A stretch of 64,000 bases of DNA from Roseiarcus sp963717215 (GCA_963717215.1 CAVQVS010000009.1:124001-188000); one strand, 5' to 3'; positions 27,032 through 36,213 are shown, counted from the first letter of the stretch. Notes: generated by a model from the sequence alone, not told the origin. Made by a program: numbers and translations.

Positions 27032-27223
27032 ATGCGCTCCAAGCTTTTGAAGGTGGTGTTGGGATGCGGCTTTGCGGCGGCGCTCGTCGCGCCGGCGCTG
27101 GCCTGCGATTTCCATAAGACGTCCGCTGAGAACGACCAGCCGACGGCGCAATCGCAACAGACCACGCCCGACGCGCCGCAGACGGCGCAGTCGCAACCGG
27201 CGCCGGACACCGGCTCGAACTGA
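27032..27223 (+). CDS. small secreted protein, Gln/Thr/Pro-rich
   Basis: A 63-residue protein with a signal peptide (MRSKLLKVVLGCGFAAALVAPALA, cleavage after ALA). It has a short mature tail of about 39 residues rich in Gln, Thr, Pro and Ala, with a single Cys right after the cleavage site. A GGAGG lies nine bases before the ATG, and a rho-independent terminator follows 30 bases after the stop, so expression is likely. The family is known only as small periplasmic proteins of Hyphomicrobiales; the function is unknown. Confidence 0.62.
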   Translation: MRSKLLKVVLGCGFAAALVAPALACDFHKTSAENDQPTAQSQQTTPDAPQTAQSQPAPDTGSN

Positions 27224-27252
27224 ACGCGTTTTCCTTTAGGCGTTGAGTCCAA

Positions 27253-27282
27253 CCCGCCGCGGCTTGCCCCGGCGGGTTTTTT
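27253..27282 (+). terminator. rho-independent terminator
   Basis: A perfect 7-bp stem CCCGCCG / CGGCGGG (27253-27259 with 27270-27276) has a 10-base loop and is followed by six T. It ends the transcript of the small secreted protein and lies just before the convergent enoyl-CoA hydratase gene. Confidence 0.8.
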
Positions 27283-27289
27283 GTGGGGT

Positions 27290-28114
27290 TTACGCCCCCG
27301 GCGGCTTGCGCCCGAAATTCGCGGGCCTTTTGTCCAGAAAGGCGCGCACCCCTTCCAGATAATCGTCGCTTCTTCCGGCCTCCCGCTGCAAATCGCGCTC
27401 GAGGTCGAGCTGAGCGTCCAAAGTGTTGGTGGGCGACGCAGCGAGGGCGCGCTTCATCAGGCTGAGCGCATGCGTGGAGCCGGCGGCGAGGCGCTCGGCG
27501 ATCGTATGCGCGTCGCCCATGAGATCCTGGTCATCGACCGCGCGATAGATCATGCCGATCGCCTCAGCCCGCTCCGCGCCGATGGGCTCGGCCAGCATCA
27601 TCAGAGCGCGGGCGCGCGCGTCGCCGATAAGTCGCGGCAAGACAAACGTGCCTCCGGCGTCCGGAATGAGGCCGATGCGGGCGAAGGCCTGCAGGAACTG
27701 GGCCGATTTCGCCGCGAGCACGATGTCGCAGGCAAGCGCGATATTGGCGCCTGCTCCCGCCGCCGGGCCGTTGACGGCGCACACGATGGGCTTCGGCAGA
27801 TTGCGGATCCCGCGAATGATTGGATTGAGCCCCTTTTCGAGCGCTTCGCCGAGGTCGGGCCGAGCGCCGCCGGGCGCGAAGGCGCGATTGGCGAGGTCAG
27901 CGCCGGCGCAGAAGCCTCGGCCAGCGCCAGTGATGAGAACCACGCGGCATTGGGGGTCGGCGCCGGCGCGCTTGAGCGCGCTCGACAGACCTTCGATGAG
28001 ATCGGCGTTGAGCGCGTTCAGACGCTCGGGCCTATTGAAGGTCAGCGTCAGCACGCCGCCCTCGAGTTTATCCAGGAGAGCGGGTTGCGACGAAACCTGG
28101 GCCTCTGCCGTCAC
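27290..28114 (-). CDS. enoyl-CoA hydratase/isomerase (PaaG-like)
   Basis: A 274-residue crotonase-fold enzyme acting on acyl-CoA in the cytoplasm. Signatures are FNRPERLNALN, the first oxyanion-hole segment GRGFCAGADLA and the second GPAAGAGANIALACDIVLAA. The motif IGLIPDAGGTF, with Asp in place of a Glu, matches PaaG-type epoxyphenylacetyl-CoA isomerases better than plain hydratases. The start is a GTG. It is divergent from a PcaF/PaaJ-type thiolase, so the two may serve one aromatic or beta-oxidation route. No other paa genes are in the window. Confidence 0.85.
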   Translation of the reverse strand: MTAEAQVSSQPALLDKLEGGVLTLTFNRPERLNALNADLIEGLSSALKRAGADPQCRVVLITGAGRGFCAGADLANRAFAPGGARPDLGEALEKGLNPIIRGIRNLPKPIVCAVNGPAAGAGANIALACDIVLAAKSAQFLQAFARIGLIPDAGGTFVLPRLIGDARARALMMLAEPIGAERAEAIGMIYRAVDDQDLMGDAHTIAERLAAGSTHALSLMKRALAASPTNTLDAQLDLERDLQREAGRSDDYLEGVRAFLDKRPANFGRKPPGA

Positions 28115-28236
28115 GAGCGCTCTCCCTCAATTCGCCTGTCGCCGCCGACCGGCGCAAGCGCCTATATTAGACACCGGTCAATGGAGGCGACAATGGCGGA
28201 ACGGGATCTGAGGCCGAACTTACCAACGGTGCGCCC

Positions 28237-29442
28237 ATGACCGAAGAAGCCTTCATCTGCGACTACGTTCGCACCCCGATCGGCCGCTACGGCGGCGCGC
28301 TCGCCAGCCTGCGCGCCGACGATCTTGCGGCCCTGCCGATCCGCGAGCTGATGCGCCGTCATCCCGACCTTGGCGACAAGGTCGACGAGGTCTTTCTCGG
28401 CTGCGCCAATCAGGCGGGCGAGGACAACCGGAACCTCGCGCGCATGGCGCTCTTGCTGGCTGGCCTGCCCGATTCCATTCCCGGCGCGACCGTCAATCGC
28501 CTGTGCGCCTCGGGAATGGAAGCCGTCGCCGCTGCGGCGCGGGCGATCAAGGCGGGCGAGATCGAGCTCGCGATCGCCGGCGGCGCGGAATCGATGACCC
28601 GTGCACCCTTCGTCATGGGGAAGGCCCAGGCGGCGTTTCAGCGATCGGCCGAGATTTTCGACACCACCATCGGCTGGCGCTTCGTCAATCCGACAATGAA
28701 AAAACTCTATGGCGTCGATTCGATGCCGGAGACGGCGGAGAACGTCGCGGACGAGCACCAGGTCTCGCGCGCCGACCAGGACGCGTTTGCGCTGCGCTCT
28801 CAAAAGCGTGCTGGGGCCGCTCAGGCGAAGGGGACGTTTGACGAGGAAATTGTCGCGGTCGAGATCAAGGACCGCAAGGGAAACGTGACCCGTGTTGTCA
28901 AGGATGAGCATCCCCGCGCCGACACGACGCTCGAGGCGCTCGCCAAGCTGGGCGGGATCGTGCGCCCGGAGGGCAGCGTGACCGCGGGCAACGCCTCCGG
29001 CGTCAACGACGGCGCCGCAGCGCTCATCGTCGCCTCGGCCAAAGCGGCCGAAGCGCATGGCCTCGAGCCGATTGCGCGCATTCTTGGCTACGCGACCGCC
29101 GGCGTCGCGCCGCGCGTGATGGGCGTGGGTCCGATCTCCGCGGTCGGCAAACTGACAGAGCGGCTGAAGCTCAAGCCATCGAGCTTTGACTTCGTCGAGC
29201 TGAACGAAGCGTTCGCTTCGCAGGCGCTTGCCTGCCTGCGCGGGCTCGGGCTCGATGATGACTCGGAGCATGTCAATCCGAACGGCGGGGCGATTGCGCT
29301 CGGCCATCCGCTCGGCATGTCGGGCGCGCGCCTCGCGGGCGCCGTCGCGCTCGAGCTCAAGCGGCGTGGCGGCCACTACGGCCTCGCCACGATGTGCGTT
29401 GGCGTGGGCCAAGGCGCGGCGCTGGCGCTCGAACGCGTCTGA
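28237..29442 (+). CDS. pcaF: 3-oxoadipyl-CoA thiolase (PcaF/PaaJ type)
   Basis: A 401-residue thiolase that cleaves 3-oxoadipyl-CoA to succinyl-CoA and acetyl-CoA. The N-terminal Cys is in NRLCASGMEAV, and the C-terminal His and Cys lie in NPNGGAIALGHPLGMSGAR and GLATMCVGVGQG. The N-terminal RTPIGRYGGALASLRADD and GCANQAGEDNRN segments are specific to the PcaF/PaaJ subgroup. It sits alone, with no pcaIJ nearby. The neighbour on the other side is the PaaG-like gene, and a small conserved protein follows. Confidence 0.88.
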   Translation: MTEEAFICDYVRTPIGRYGGALASLRADDLAALPIRELMRRHPDLGDKVDEVFLGCANQAGEDNRNLARMALLLAGLPDSIPGATVNRLCASGMEAVAAAARAIKAGEIELAIAGGAESMTRAPFVMGKAQAAFQRSAEIFDTTIGWRFVNPTMKKLYGVDSMPETAENVADEHQVSRADQDAFALRSQKRAGAAQAKGTFDEEIVAVEIKDRKGNVTRVVKDEHPRADTTLEALAKLGGIVRPEGSVTAGNASGVNDGAAALIVASAKAAEAHGLEPIARILGYATAGVAPRVMGVGPISAVGKLTERLKLKPSSFDFVELNEAFASQALACLRGLGLDDDSEHVNPNGGAIALGHPLGMSGARLAGAVALELKRRGGHYGLATMCVGVGQGAALALERV

Positions 29443-29507
29443 TCCGATAAAGGCGTTGGAAGGCTCAACGGCTCACAGAAGAGCCGGGAGAAAAGGGAGG
29501 ATGGTCG

Positions 29508-29909
29508 ATGGCCGCGCCCACACACGCCGCGTTGCGAAAGGTGACGCTGAACGCCGCGCGCTCGAAGGAATTCCCGGAAGGCTCGATCCGGCACGGCTAT
29601 GATTTCGTCGCGCCTTTGACCACGGATGGCCACATCGATGTCGGCGCATGGAAACAGCACCGCGGAGAATGTTTCGCCCACCGCTTCTGGGGCAACGAGC
29701 CTGCGCTGCGCGGCCTCCTGGTCCATCATGCCGGCGGCCGGGGCGGCTCGACCTGGGCCTTCGAGTGGAAAGGGGGACGGAATGAAGACGCGGAGGACGA
29801 AGGCTTCCGCTTCGGGGATCATCCGTTCAAGATCGGCGAGTACGTTTCGGTGCGCGAGGAGGAGGGTGAGCTTCTGACCTTCCGGGTGGTCAGCGTCGGT
29901 GCGCCATGA
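29508..29909 (+). CDS. conserved hypothetical protein
   Basis: A 133-residue soluble protein without signal peptide or membrane segment. It has a Shine-Dalgarno (GGGAGGA) upstream of the ATG. The sequence contains several short charged stretches (GGRNEDAEDEGFRFGDHPFK), two His-rich points and a final EYVSVREEEGELLTFRVV strand. It resembles uncharacterised proteins of Hyphomicrobiales; I do not recognise a domain. It follows the thiolase by 65 bases and may be cotranscribed. Confidence 0.6.
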   Translation: MAAPTHAALRKVTLNAARSKEFPEGSIRHGYDFVAPLTTDGHIDVGAWKQHRGECFAHRFWGNEPALRGLLVHHAGGRGGSTWAFEWKGGRNEDAEDEGFRFGDHPFKIGEYVSVREEEGELLTFRVVSVGAP

Positions 29910-30037
29910 ACATGGTCGTCATCGTCGGCGTAGGCGAAGCGATCCAGGGATGAAGGGCCGCGGCCGCGGCGCTGGATCGCCGCGGTGCGCCTGCGGCGCT
30001 CCGCGCGATCACGATTCAATGCCGCACAGGTCTTTGA

Positions 30038-31021
30038 TTAGCCGACCTCATGAAGAAACGCGACCAGGGCTGCGTTGACCTCGTCCGCACGCTCCTGTTG
30101 CGTCCAATGACCGCAGCCGGGAAGCATGATCGTTTTCGTGAGGTTGGGGACGAATGTTTTCAGGTTTGCGATCAGTTGATCCATCTTCGGGAATTTGACG
30201 ACGAGGTCGCGGTCGCCCGCGATGTAAAGCGCAGGGACCATCACCTTGGCTCCGGCGAAGGGCGCAAGAAGCTCCCAGTTGCGGTCGATGTTGCGATACC
30301 AGTTGAGCCCGCCGCGGAAGCCCGCGCGGGCGAATTCTCCGGCAAAGACGTCGATATCGGCCTCTGTGAGCCACGTGGGAAGCACCTGCGGATCGACCGA
30401 GCGGGTCAGGAAGCCGCCCATCCTGGGAACCATGCCAGGGGTCTGGTCGCTCATCGTATTGTCGGACTTGCGCGGCACATCGCCCGACCCGGAATAGAGG
30501 AGCCGCCGGATCGTCGCGCGCGGATCGCGCCCGAGCTCCGTCTCCGCGACGCCCGGGGCCTGGAAATAGAGCTGATAGAAGAGCGACGAATCGGTCTGCG
30601 GCATCACGCTCGTTGGCCTTTTAGACCCTTGCGGTATGAACGGTACGCTCAGGCCTGCAACGGCGCGAAAACGGTCGGGCCGAAGAAGGGCGCAATGCCA
30701 GGCGACCGGTGCGCCCCAATCGTGGCCAACAACGACCGCCTGCGGCGCGCTCAGCGCGTCAAGCACGCCAACCATGTCGCCAACCAGATGAAACAGCGTG
30801 TACTGGTCGATCTCGTGGGGTTTGCCCGTCTGGCCGTAGCCGCGCATGTCCGGCGCCACCGCGCGATAGCCGGCCTCGGCGAGCGCCTTCAACTGATGGC
30901 GCCACGAGTACCAGGATTCCGGAAAGCCGTGGCAGAGGAGCACGACGGGTCCGCTTCCAGCTTCCGCGAGATGGATCGGGATCCCATTTGCCTCGACGGT
31001 GCGATGGGCGATCTCGGTCAC
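30038..31021 (-). CDS. alpha/beta hydrolase, epoxide-hydrolase-like
   Basis: A 327-residue alpha/beta hydrolase. The oxyanion segment HGFPE (31-35), the nucleophile Asp101 in GHDWGAP and the C-terminal His in GCGHWTQQER are the triad layout of epoxide hydrolases and fluoroacetate-type dehalogenases; an Asp rather than Ser nucleophile separates it from esterases. The GTG at 31021 with GGAGGAG upstream gives the natural start VTEIAHRTVEANG. The frame extends upstream with no similarity. It is divergent from the FAD-linked oxidase. Confidence 0.82.
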   Translation of the reverse strand: MTEIAHRTVEANGIPIHLAEAGSGPVVLLCHGFPESWYSWRHQLKALAEAGYRAVAPDMRGYGQTGKPHEIDQYTLFHLVGDMVGVLDALSAPQAVVVGHDWGAPVAWHCALLRPDRFRAVAGLSVPFIPQGSKRPTSVMPQTDSSLFYQLYFQAPGVAETELGRDPRATIRRLLYSGSGDVPRKSDNTMSDQTPGMVPRMGGFLTRSVDPQVLPTWLTEADIDVFAGEFARAGFRGGLNWYRNIDRNWELLAPFAGAKVMVPALYIAGDRDLVVKFPKMDQLIANLKTFVPNLTKTIMLPGCGHWTQQERADEVNAALVAFLHEVG

Positions 31022-31209
31022 GCAACTTTCTCCTCCGGTTCGGGGGAGATCTATACGCGTTCGATGACAACAAGGACATGCAAGCTTTTCGGCAACGCAG
31101 CGGCGGCCGGACAGCGTCCTTATCCTGGTCGAGGTCCGACAAGGCCCCCGTGCTGGCAATACGGCGCCGATGCGGCTAGTCTTGAGGCTTCCAACAACAG
31201 CGAAGCCCC

Positions 31210-32628
31210 GTGACCCAGCTTTCAGTCCGCCAGCGCCAAGGCCGCCTCTCGAGTGAGGCGGTCGCCGCGCTCAATTCCGATCTCGCCGCCCGTTTCGGCA
31301 ACCGCTTCACCGCTTCCGAGGCGATCCGCAAGGCGCATGGCCACACGCTGACCTGGCTCGAAAACCAGCCTCCGGACGCGGTGGTGTTCGCCGAAGACAA
31401 AGACGACGTCATCGACCTCGCCAAGCTCTGCGCCCGTCACGACGCGCCGATCGTACCGTTCGGCGTCGGCTCCTCGCTCGAAGGCCATGTCAATGCGCCC
31501 CATGGCGGCGTCTCGCTCGACCTCTCGCGCATGAGCAATGTTCTCGCCGTCAACGGCGAAGATCTCGATTGCGTCGTCGAGCCTGGCGTCACCAGGAAGC
31601 AGCTCAACGAGCATCTGCGCGACAGCGGGCTCTTCTTCCCGATCGATCCAGGCGCCGACGCTTCGCTGGGCGGCATGGCCGCGACCCGCGCCTCGGGCAC
31701 CAACGCCGTGCGCTACGGCACCATGAAGGACGTGGTGCTGTCGCTTGGCGTGGTCGTCGCCGACGGATCGTTCATGCGCACGGGCACGCGGGCGAAGAAG
31801 TCGTCGGCCGGCTATGATCTCACCCATCTGTTCATCGGTTCCGAGGGCACGCTCGGAATCATCGTCGAGGTCGCGCTGAAGCTTTCCGGCATCCCCGAAG
31901 CAATCGCGGCGGGGCATTGTTCGTTTCCCAGCATCCGCGCGGCTTGCGAGACGACGATCGAGACCATTCAGTCCGGCCTCCCGATCGCTCGCATCGAGCT
32001 CATCGACACGCTGTCGGTGCGCGCCTTCAACACCTATTCGCATACCTCATTGCCCGAGCAGCCGCTGCTGCTTGTCGAGTTTCACGGCACCGAGCAAAGC
32101 GTCGCCGAACAGACGCGCCGCTTCGGCGAGATCGCCGCCGGCCATGGCGGCGGGCCGTTGGCCTCCGCGACCAAGCCCGAGGAGCGCACCAAGCTATGGC
32201 AGGCGCGTCACGACACCTATTGGTCGCAACTCACGCTGAGGCCGGGCGCGCGGCCCTTCGCGACGGACGCCTGCGTGCCGATCTCGCGCCTCGCCGAGTG
32301 CGTCGAGGAGACGCTCGAGGACATCAAGGAGAGCGGCCTCGTCGCGCCGATCGTCGGCCATGTCGGCGACGGCAATTTCCATGTGACCCCCCTGATCGAC
32401 CTCGAGAACAAGTCCGAGATCGAGGCTGCGGACGCTTTCGCTCACCGCCTCGCCCATCGCGCCATCGCCATGGGCGGCACGTGCACCGGCGAGCACGGGG
32501 TCGGGCAGAAGAAGCGGGAGTATATGGAAGAGGAGCATGGGCCGATCGCCATCGACCTCATGCGCCGCGTCAAAGCCTCGTTCGACCCGCAGAACCTGTT
32601 CAATCCGGGCAAGGTGTTTTTCGCCTGA
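31210..32628 (+). CDS. FAD-linked oxidase, D-lactate dehydrogenase/GlcD-like
   Basis: A 472-residue VAO-family flavoenzyme. The FAD-binding PCMH domain spans about 50-230, with VPFGVGSSLEGHVN and DPGADASLGGMAATRASGTN. The C-terminal substrate domain ends in the family markers VGHVGDGNFHV, GGTCTGEHGVGQKKR and FDPQNLFNPGKVF. These fit cytochrome-linked D-lactate dehydrogenase or glycolate oxidase GlcD; with no glcE/glcF nearby, the D-2-hydroxyacid dehydrogenase reading is preferred. It starts at a GTG. Confidence 0.85.
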   Translation: MTQLSVRQRQGRLSSEAVAALNSDLAARFGNRFTASEAIRKAHGHTLTWLENQPPDAVVFAEDKDDVIDLAKLCARHDAPIVPFGVGSSLEGHVNAPHGGVSLDLSRMSNVLAVNGEDLDCVVEPGVTRKQLNEHLRDSGLFFPIDPGADASLGGMAATRASGTNAVRYGTMKDVVLSLGVVVADGSFMRTGTRAKKSSAGYDLTHLFIGSEGTLGIIVEVALKLSGIPEAIAAGHCSFPSIRAACETTIETIQSGLPIARIELIDTLSVRAFNTYSHTSLPEQPLLLVEFHGTEQSVAEQTRRFGEIAAGHGGGPLASATKPEERTKLWQARHDTYWSQLTLRPGARPFATDACVPISRLAECVEETLEDIKESGLVAPIVGHVGDGNFHVTPLIDLENKSEIEAADAFAHRLAHRAIAMGGTCTGEHGVGQKKREYMEEEHGPIAIDLMRRVKASFDPQNLFNPGKVFFA

Positions 32629-32790
32629 GGCGGCTTGCAACGCCGCTCCCGGCTTGTCATTCCCGTCCGAGCGAGAATCCGGAGCATCAGGCTTGCTGGA
32701 TGCGCGCTTTCGCGGGGCATGAGAAGCGAGTAGCGCCGGCGGGTTGCCTCGGCGAGCCAACGTGTCCGCTTAAAGGCTTCGAGGAGACAG

Positions 32791-33369
32791 ATGGTGAAGA
32801 GCGTCGTACTGGCGTGGGGATCGTCGGTGTGGGATCCCGGCGATCTGAAAATCGCCTCCAAATTCGCGCCCAACGGGCCGCTGCTGCCGATCGAGTTTTG
32901 CCGCGTTTCAAACGATGGACGCCTGACGCTGGCGATCGACGAAAACTTTGGCGCGCTGTGCAAGACCTATTCGGCGCCGAGCGCGCTCGAAGGCCTCGAT
33001 GCGGCGAGGGATGACCTTTGCCAAAGGGAGGGGATGGCGGATGCGCGCGCGATCGGTTTCGTGGAGCCCGCTTCCGGTCGGCAAAGCGACCTGGCGATGC
33101 AAAGCCATCCCCAGGTTGTCGCGACAATCGGCGCGTGGGCCGAGTCGCTCGGCTACGACGCCGCGATCTGGACTGGGCTCACCAGCAATTTCGAGGACTG
33201 GGGCAAGGGCGGCGAGCCATTCTCCGTCTCCGCGGCGCTGGAATATCTCGAAACCCTGGAGGGCGAAGACCCCGCCAAGTTTGCTCACGCGCTGGCCTAC
33301 ATTCGAAAAGCGCCGCCCGAGGTCGAGACGCCCGTGCGCGACGAGGTCGCCAAGCGCTGGCCTGTGTAA
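32791..33369 (+). CDS. conserved hypothetical protein
   Basis: A 192-residue soluble protein with no signal peptide, no membrane helices and no domain I recognise. A GAGGAG Shine-Dalgarno sequence lies before the ATG (MVKSVVLAWGSSVWDPGDLK). Such proteins with the segment IWTGLTSNFEDWGKGGEPFS occur in other alphaproteobacteria as unnamed products. It stands downstream of the FAD oxidase in the same direction. Confidence 0.6.
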   Translation: MVKSVVLAWGSSVWDPGDLKIASKFAPNGPLLPIEFCRVSNDGRLTLAIDENFGALCKTYSAPSALEGLDAARDDLCQREGMADARAIGFVEPASGRQSDLAMQSHPQVVATIGAWAESLGYDAAIWTGLTSNFEDWGKGGEPFSVSAALEYLETLEGEDPAKFAHALAYIRKAPPEVETPVRDEVAKRWPV

Positions 33370-33922
33370 TCGCGTTTAGCCTGGGCGATCATCCAGTCAT
33401 ACACAGCGCGCCCGCCTTTTGGGCGCATGCTGCATGACGAATCGTTATGATCTTTTCCACGCCGTCGGAGGATCAGGCAAATGTCCGCCCCAATTGAGGC
33501 GTAGGATTTCAAGTACGGAGAGTCCGCCTGCTCCATGAATCCGCACTGATCGGGGAACCGAGACAGGCGGACCGCGTTTATCGCATGGCGGGGACGGAGG
33601 CTCAAGCCGATGTTCGCAATGGGAGAGAAACTGCGGGCGCTGCCGCCATGGCGCGAAAGACACGTCTTCGCCAAATTGCGGCTGCACTGTCTGACCGAAA
33701 TCGAGCAGGACGAGGAGCATTGCCTCGAGGCGATGCTCCCTTGGCGAGATCCAGCCGAGAGAATGAGGCTGCGTCGCCGCCGGCGTCATGCTTTGGTTGA
33801 CGACAACCCGACGTCCGGTTGAGGCCGTCATCCCGCCCCTCCCCGGGTTTTCCCGATTCCCGGGCGCGGGAAGATGGAGCTCGGCGGCCAGGCGCCCGCG
33901 AGAACGAGGTCTGCACCCCTCC
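33370..33922. other. intergenic region, nothing recognised
   Basis: About 550 bases with only overlapping short frames on both strands, including a 70-codon plus-strand frame at 33610-33822, none with similarity I recognise. A small stem GCGCCC/GGGCGC (33408-33426) lies near its start, but no T-run follows. It may hold decayed coding sequence. Confidence 0.4.
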
Positions 33923-34386
33923 CTAAGATGACCTCGGATATTGAAACTCTGGCAGCTTCTTAACGGCGTCCTTGGACGCCCCGGCCAAGGTTATTTTGCC
34001 ACCGTGATCGTCAATGGCGAGGCTTTCGTAAGGAAGGGCGACCAGATACCCCCCAAGCCGAGAAAGCCGCCGACTTGCAGGACGGCGAAGAGTTTGTGGT
34101 CCACCGTGACGATGAGATCGTCCAGTGTACCGATCTTCTCGTTCTTTTCGTTCTCGACTTTCGTTCCGAGAAGCTTCGAGGCGCGATAGCCTTCCCCAAC
34201 CGCCTTAACGTCGATGGCGACGAGTTGAACCGTCTGAGCTCGCGCTCGCCCTGCGAAGCCCCCAAGGGCAAGAAGCCCGCCCGCAGCGATTGCGATCGAG
34301 CATTGCCGGCGATCGAGGCTCGTCGGGGATTCATCAGCGCCGTTGAAGGTCGCGACAATGGACGTAGAAGAAACGGAGTATGACAT
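33923..34386 (-). pseudogene. PRC-barrel domain protein, frameshifted at a G-run
   Basis: An exported protein of about 154 residues with one PRC-barrel domain. The N terminus (ending in a GGFAGRARAQ segment) looks like a Sec or Tat-type signal. The PRC-barrel reads YRASKLLGTKVENEKNEKIG then DDLIVTVDHKLFAVLQVGG. At about 34053 a run of six G (coding strand) breaks the frame. With one more G the product continues YLVALPYESLAIDDHGGKIT to a stop at 33923 and gains the normal C terminus KDAVKKLPEF; as read it ends at 33991 with unrelated residues. Confidence 0.8.
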
Positions 34387-34624
34387 AGCTAAACCTCATC
34401 TTGGAGAGGGATAACCGGGTAGTGTCGTTCATAAGTCGCCTGTTTTGAAAATACGCGCCATGACGGTCGTCATTTTTTTCGAGTTCCTGGGTTCGTCCAG
34501 GCGCGCTGGGTGCGACCGCGGACTTCCACGCGCGGCGAGCGCTGAGAACTTGCCGACGGCTTGCTCATGACCGATCACCTTCTCGAGCGGGGATGCGAAC
34601 CCACCGAAATGGATCGTTAGGCTC

Positions 34625-34867
34625 CTAAGGGGCCTCGTGCTGAAGTTCGTGGTGAGCGCGCTGCCAGTGCGCTAGGTCGCGGCCATCGGGGCGGCCTTCC
34701 TCGATCCAGAGGCGATAGGCGCGCTCCCGAATGCGATCTTCGTCCAGCCGGGTCACGAGGTCGATTGTGGGTGAACGGCCTGCTGACACGGCCAAGGCGC
34801 TTTTGTTGCTCGGTTTCGCTTTGCTGCTTGGTTTCCTGACACCGTTGCTGCTTGGCGTCTTAGTCAT
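34625..34867 (-). CDS. DUF2934 domain protein
   Basis: An 80-residue protein. The basic N-terminal half is rich in Lys, Ser and Pro (KPSSKAKPSNKS), and the C-terminal half is the DUF2934 motif (RIRERAYRLWIEEGRPDGRD then LAHWQRAHHELQ). Function is unknown; members are common in rhizobia and often multi-copy. The ATG at 34867 is chosen because GGAGAG lies upstream. Confidence 0.78.
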   Translation of the reverse strand: MTKTPSSNGVRKPSSKAKPSNKSALAVSAGRSPTIDLVTRLDEDRIRERAYRLWIEEGRPDGRDLAHWQRAHHELQHEAP

Positions 34868-35077
34868 AAGGACTCTCTCCTTGTGGAAGTTCAATGTCGC
34901 GCTGTCCGTTCCTTGAGGAACGGCAACGTGAGTTGAGACAAGAAGTCCTTCATCATGGTTAATAATGAGTTACCGCAGGCGCCTGGGCCCGATGAATGGC
35001 GTCTTCTCGGATAAGCCATGGGAAGGCCGCTATGAGCCTGAAGGTGCGGGCGCTAGACCAACTGGTCGTCCAGGCCT

Positions 35078-35167
35078 CAGACCTCGAGGCCTCCGACCTC
35101 GAGGTCTGGTATGAGCGAGAGGCCGACGAAATGAAAGATAGCGGGTCGCGCAATCGCGCAACCCGCT
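35078..35167 (-). terminator. pair of strong hairpins downstream of the ferritin-like gene
   Basis: The stem AGCGGGT-c-GCGC / GCGC-a-ACCCGCT (35140-35167) has an AATC loop. On the minus strand it lies about 90 bases after the ferritin-like stop and is followed by a T-rich TATCTTTCATTT, so it could terminate that gene. A second, perfect 12-bp inverted repeat CAGACCTCGAGG / CCTCGAGGTCTG (35078-35108) lies beyond it. A 45-codon frame (35032-35169, plus strand) crosses both and is probably incidental. Confidence 0.45.
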
Positions 35168-35256
35168 AGGCTCGCCAGTCCAAAGGCTCACGACTTATCG
35201 AAGAACGGCCGGCCCACGACGTCGAGCCGGTCCTCGCCGTGGTTTTTGGCCATTGT

Positions 35257-36213
35257 TTATTTGATGGAACCGTTAAGTCCGCTTGGGAAAAACAGGCCGC
35301 TCGATGCATTGACAGCGCCATAGACGATGTTGAGCACCTGTCGCGTCGTTCGATCGAAGGCGATGGCGTTATTTCCTGGCGGCGAATTGCTGGGGAAGCC
35401 GCCCAGAAGCGAACCATTCATAGCGTTGCTCAAGTTGGCGATCGTCGGAGCTGCGGTGGTGCCGACGCCAAAATCATCCTGATTCTGCGTTCCTAAGGTG
35501 CCGTCAAGCTTTGCTCGAAGGTTAGATATTGCGGTGGTCTGGGTCGAAAAGCCGCCTACGAACAACGACGTGCGGACGATGCCGGCGTGATAGGCCTCGG
35601 CTGCGAGAATGCCAGCCGCCTTATCGAGGATGGCTTTGTTGGTGATCAGCGGAGCGGCGCCATGATAGGCCGTAACGCCTACGTCCTCGAATATGTAGGC
35701 TCCAAGTAGGAAACTATTGGGGTCCGCGTAGGGGCTGAAGCCGGTTCCAAGTCCAGCAGCCACGGCGGCCGTCGCGAAACTGGTTGAAAGGTTGAGCGCG
35801 GGACGTGAAATCGCGGACCCGGTCAGGGCGATAAGGGCGGCGCGAAGGAACTGCACGTGTTTATGTTCCTCCTGTGCGATCTCGTTCGCGTAGGCCTGGA
35901 CCACCGCGTTCCCCATGAAGTTCACCATAGAGCCGCCAGTAACCGGCCCTGGACTGGGGCCAATGTCTTGCGGGGGAAGCCCCACCCCCGTAGCCGCCCG
36001 GAGATAGAATTCGGCCTCGAGGTATTCGAGGTTCAGCGCAAAGGTCAGAATAGCGGCGTCCGTCACCGCCTGCGCGTTCGCCTTGCTGGACGACAAACCG
36101 CCCGCTCCGAAAGCTGCCGCGCCAGCAGCTCCCAGGCCCAAACTGCGAAGAACCTCGCGACGACCCTTTGCTGTCTTCGGCAGTTGAGCGAGGCTGTTGG
36201 ATTCGTTGGCCAT
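35257..36213 (-). CDS. Tat-exported ferritin-like domain protein
   Basis: A 318-residue secreted protein. The N terminus has a twin-arginine signal (GRREVLRSLGLG then an Ala/Gly-rich core to ANAQA). The mature region is a ferritin-like four-helix bundle of the desiccation-related/Rds1 type, visible in ALNLEYLEAEFYLRAATG, ANEIAQEEHKHVQFLRAAL and AYIFEDVGVTAYHGAA, each carrying Glu/His ligand-like residues. The C-terminal third is Gly/Asn/Ser-rich. The exact role (stress, metal binding) is unknown. A GGGAG Shine-Dalgarno sequence precedes the ATG. Confidence 0.85.
   Translation of the reverse strand: MANESNSLAQLPKTAKGRREVLRSLGLGAAGAAAFGAGGLSSSKANAQAVTDAAILTFALNLEYLEAEFYLRAATGVGLPPQDIGPSPGPVTGGSMVNFMGNAVVQAYANEIAQEEHKHVQFLRAALIALTGSAISRPALNLSTSFATAAVAAGLGTGFSPYADPNSFLLGAYIFEDVGVTAYHGAAPLITNKAILDKAAGILAAEAYHAGIVRTSLFVGGFSTQTTAISNLRAKLDGTLGTQNQDDFGVGTTAAPTIANLSNAMNGSLLGGFPSNSPPGNNAIAFDRTTRQVLNIVYGAVNASSGLFFPSGLNGSIK

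Noticed and set aside
33408..33426. GCGCCC/GGGCGC hairpin as a terminator
   Set aside because: The T-run is in the loop rather than after the stem.
35032..35169. 45-codon plus-strand frame as a small protein
   Set aside because: It runs through two hairpins that better explain the sequence, and no family similarity was seen.
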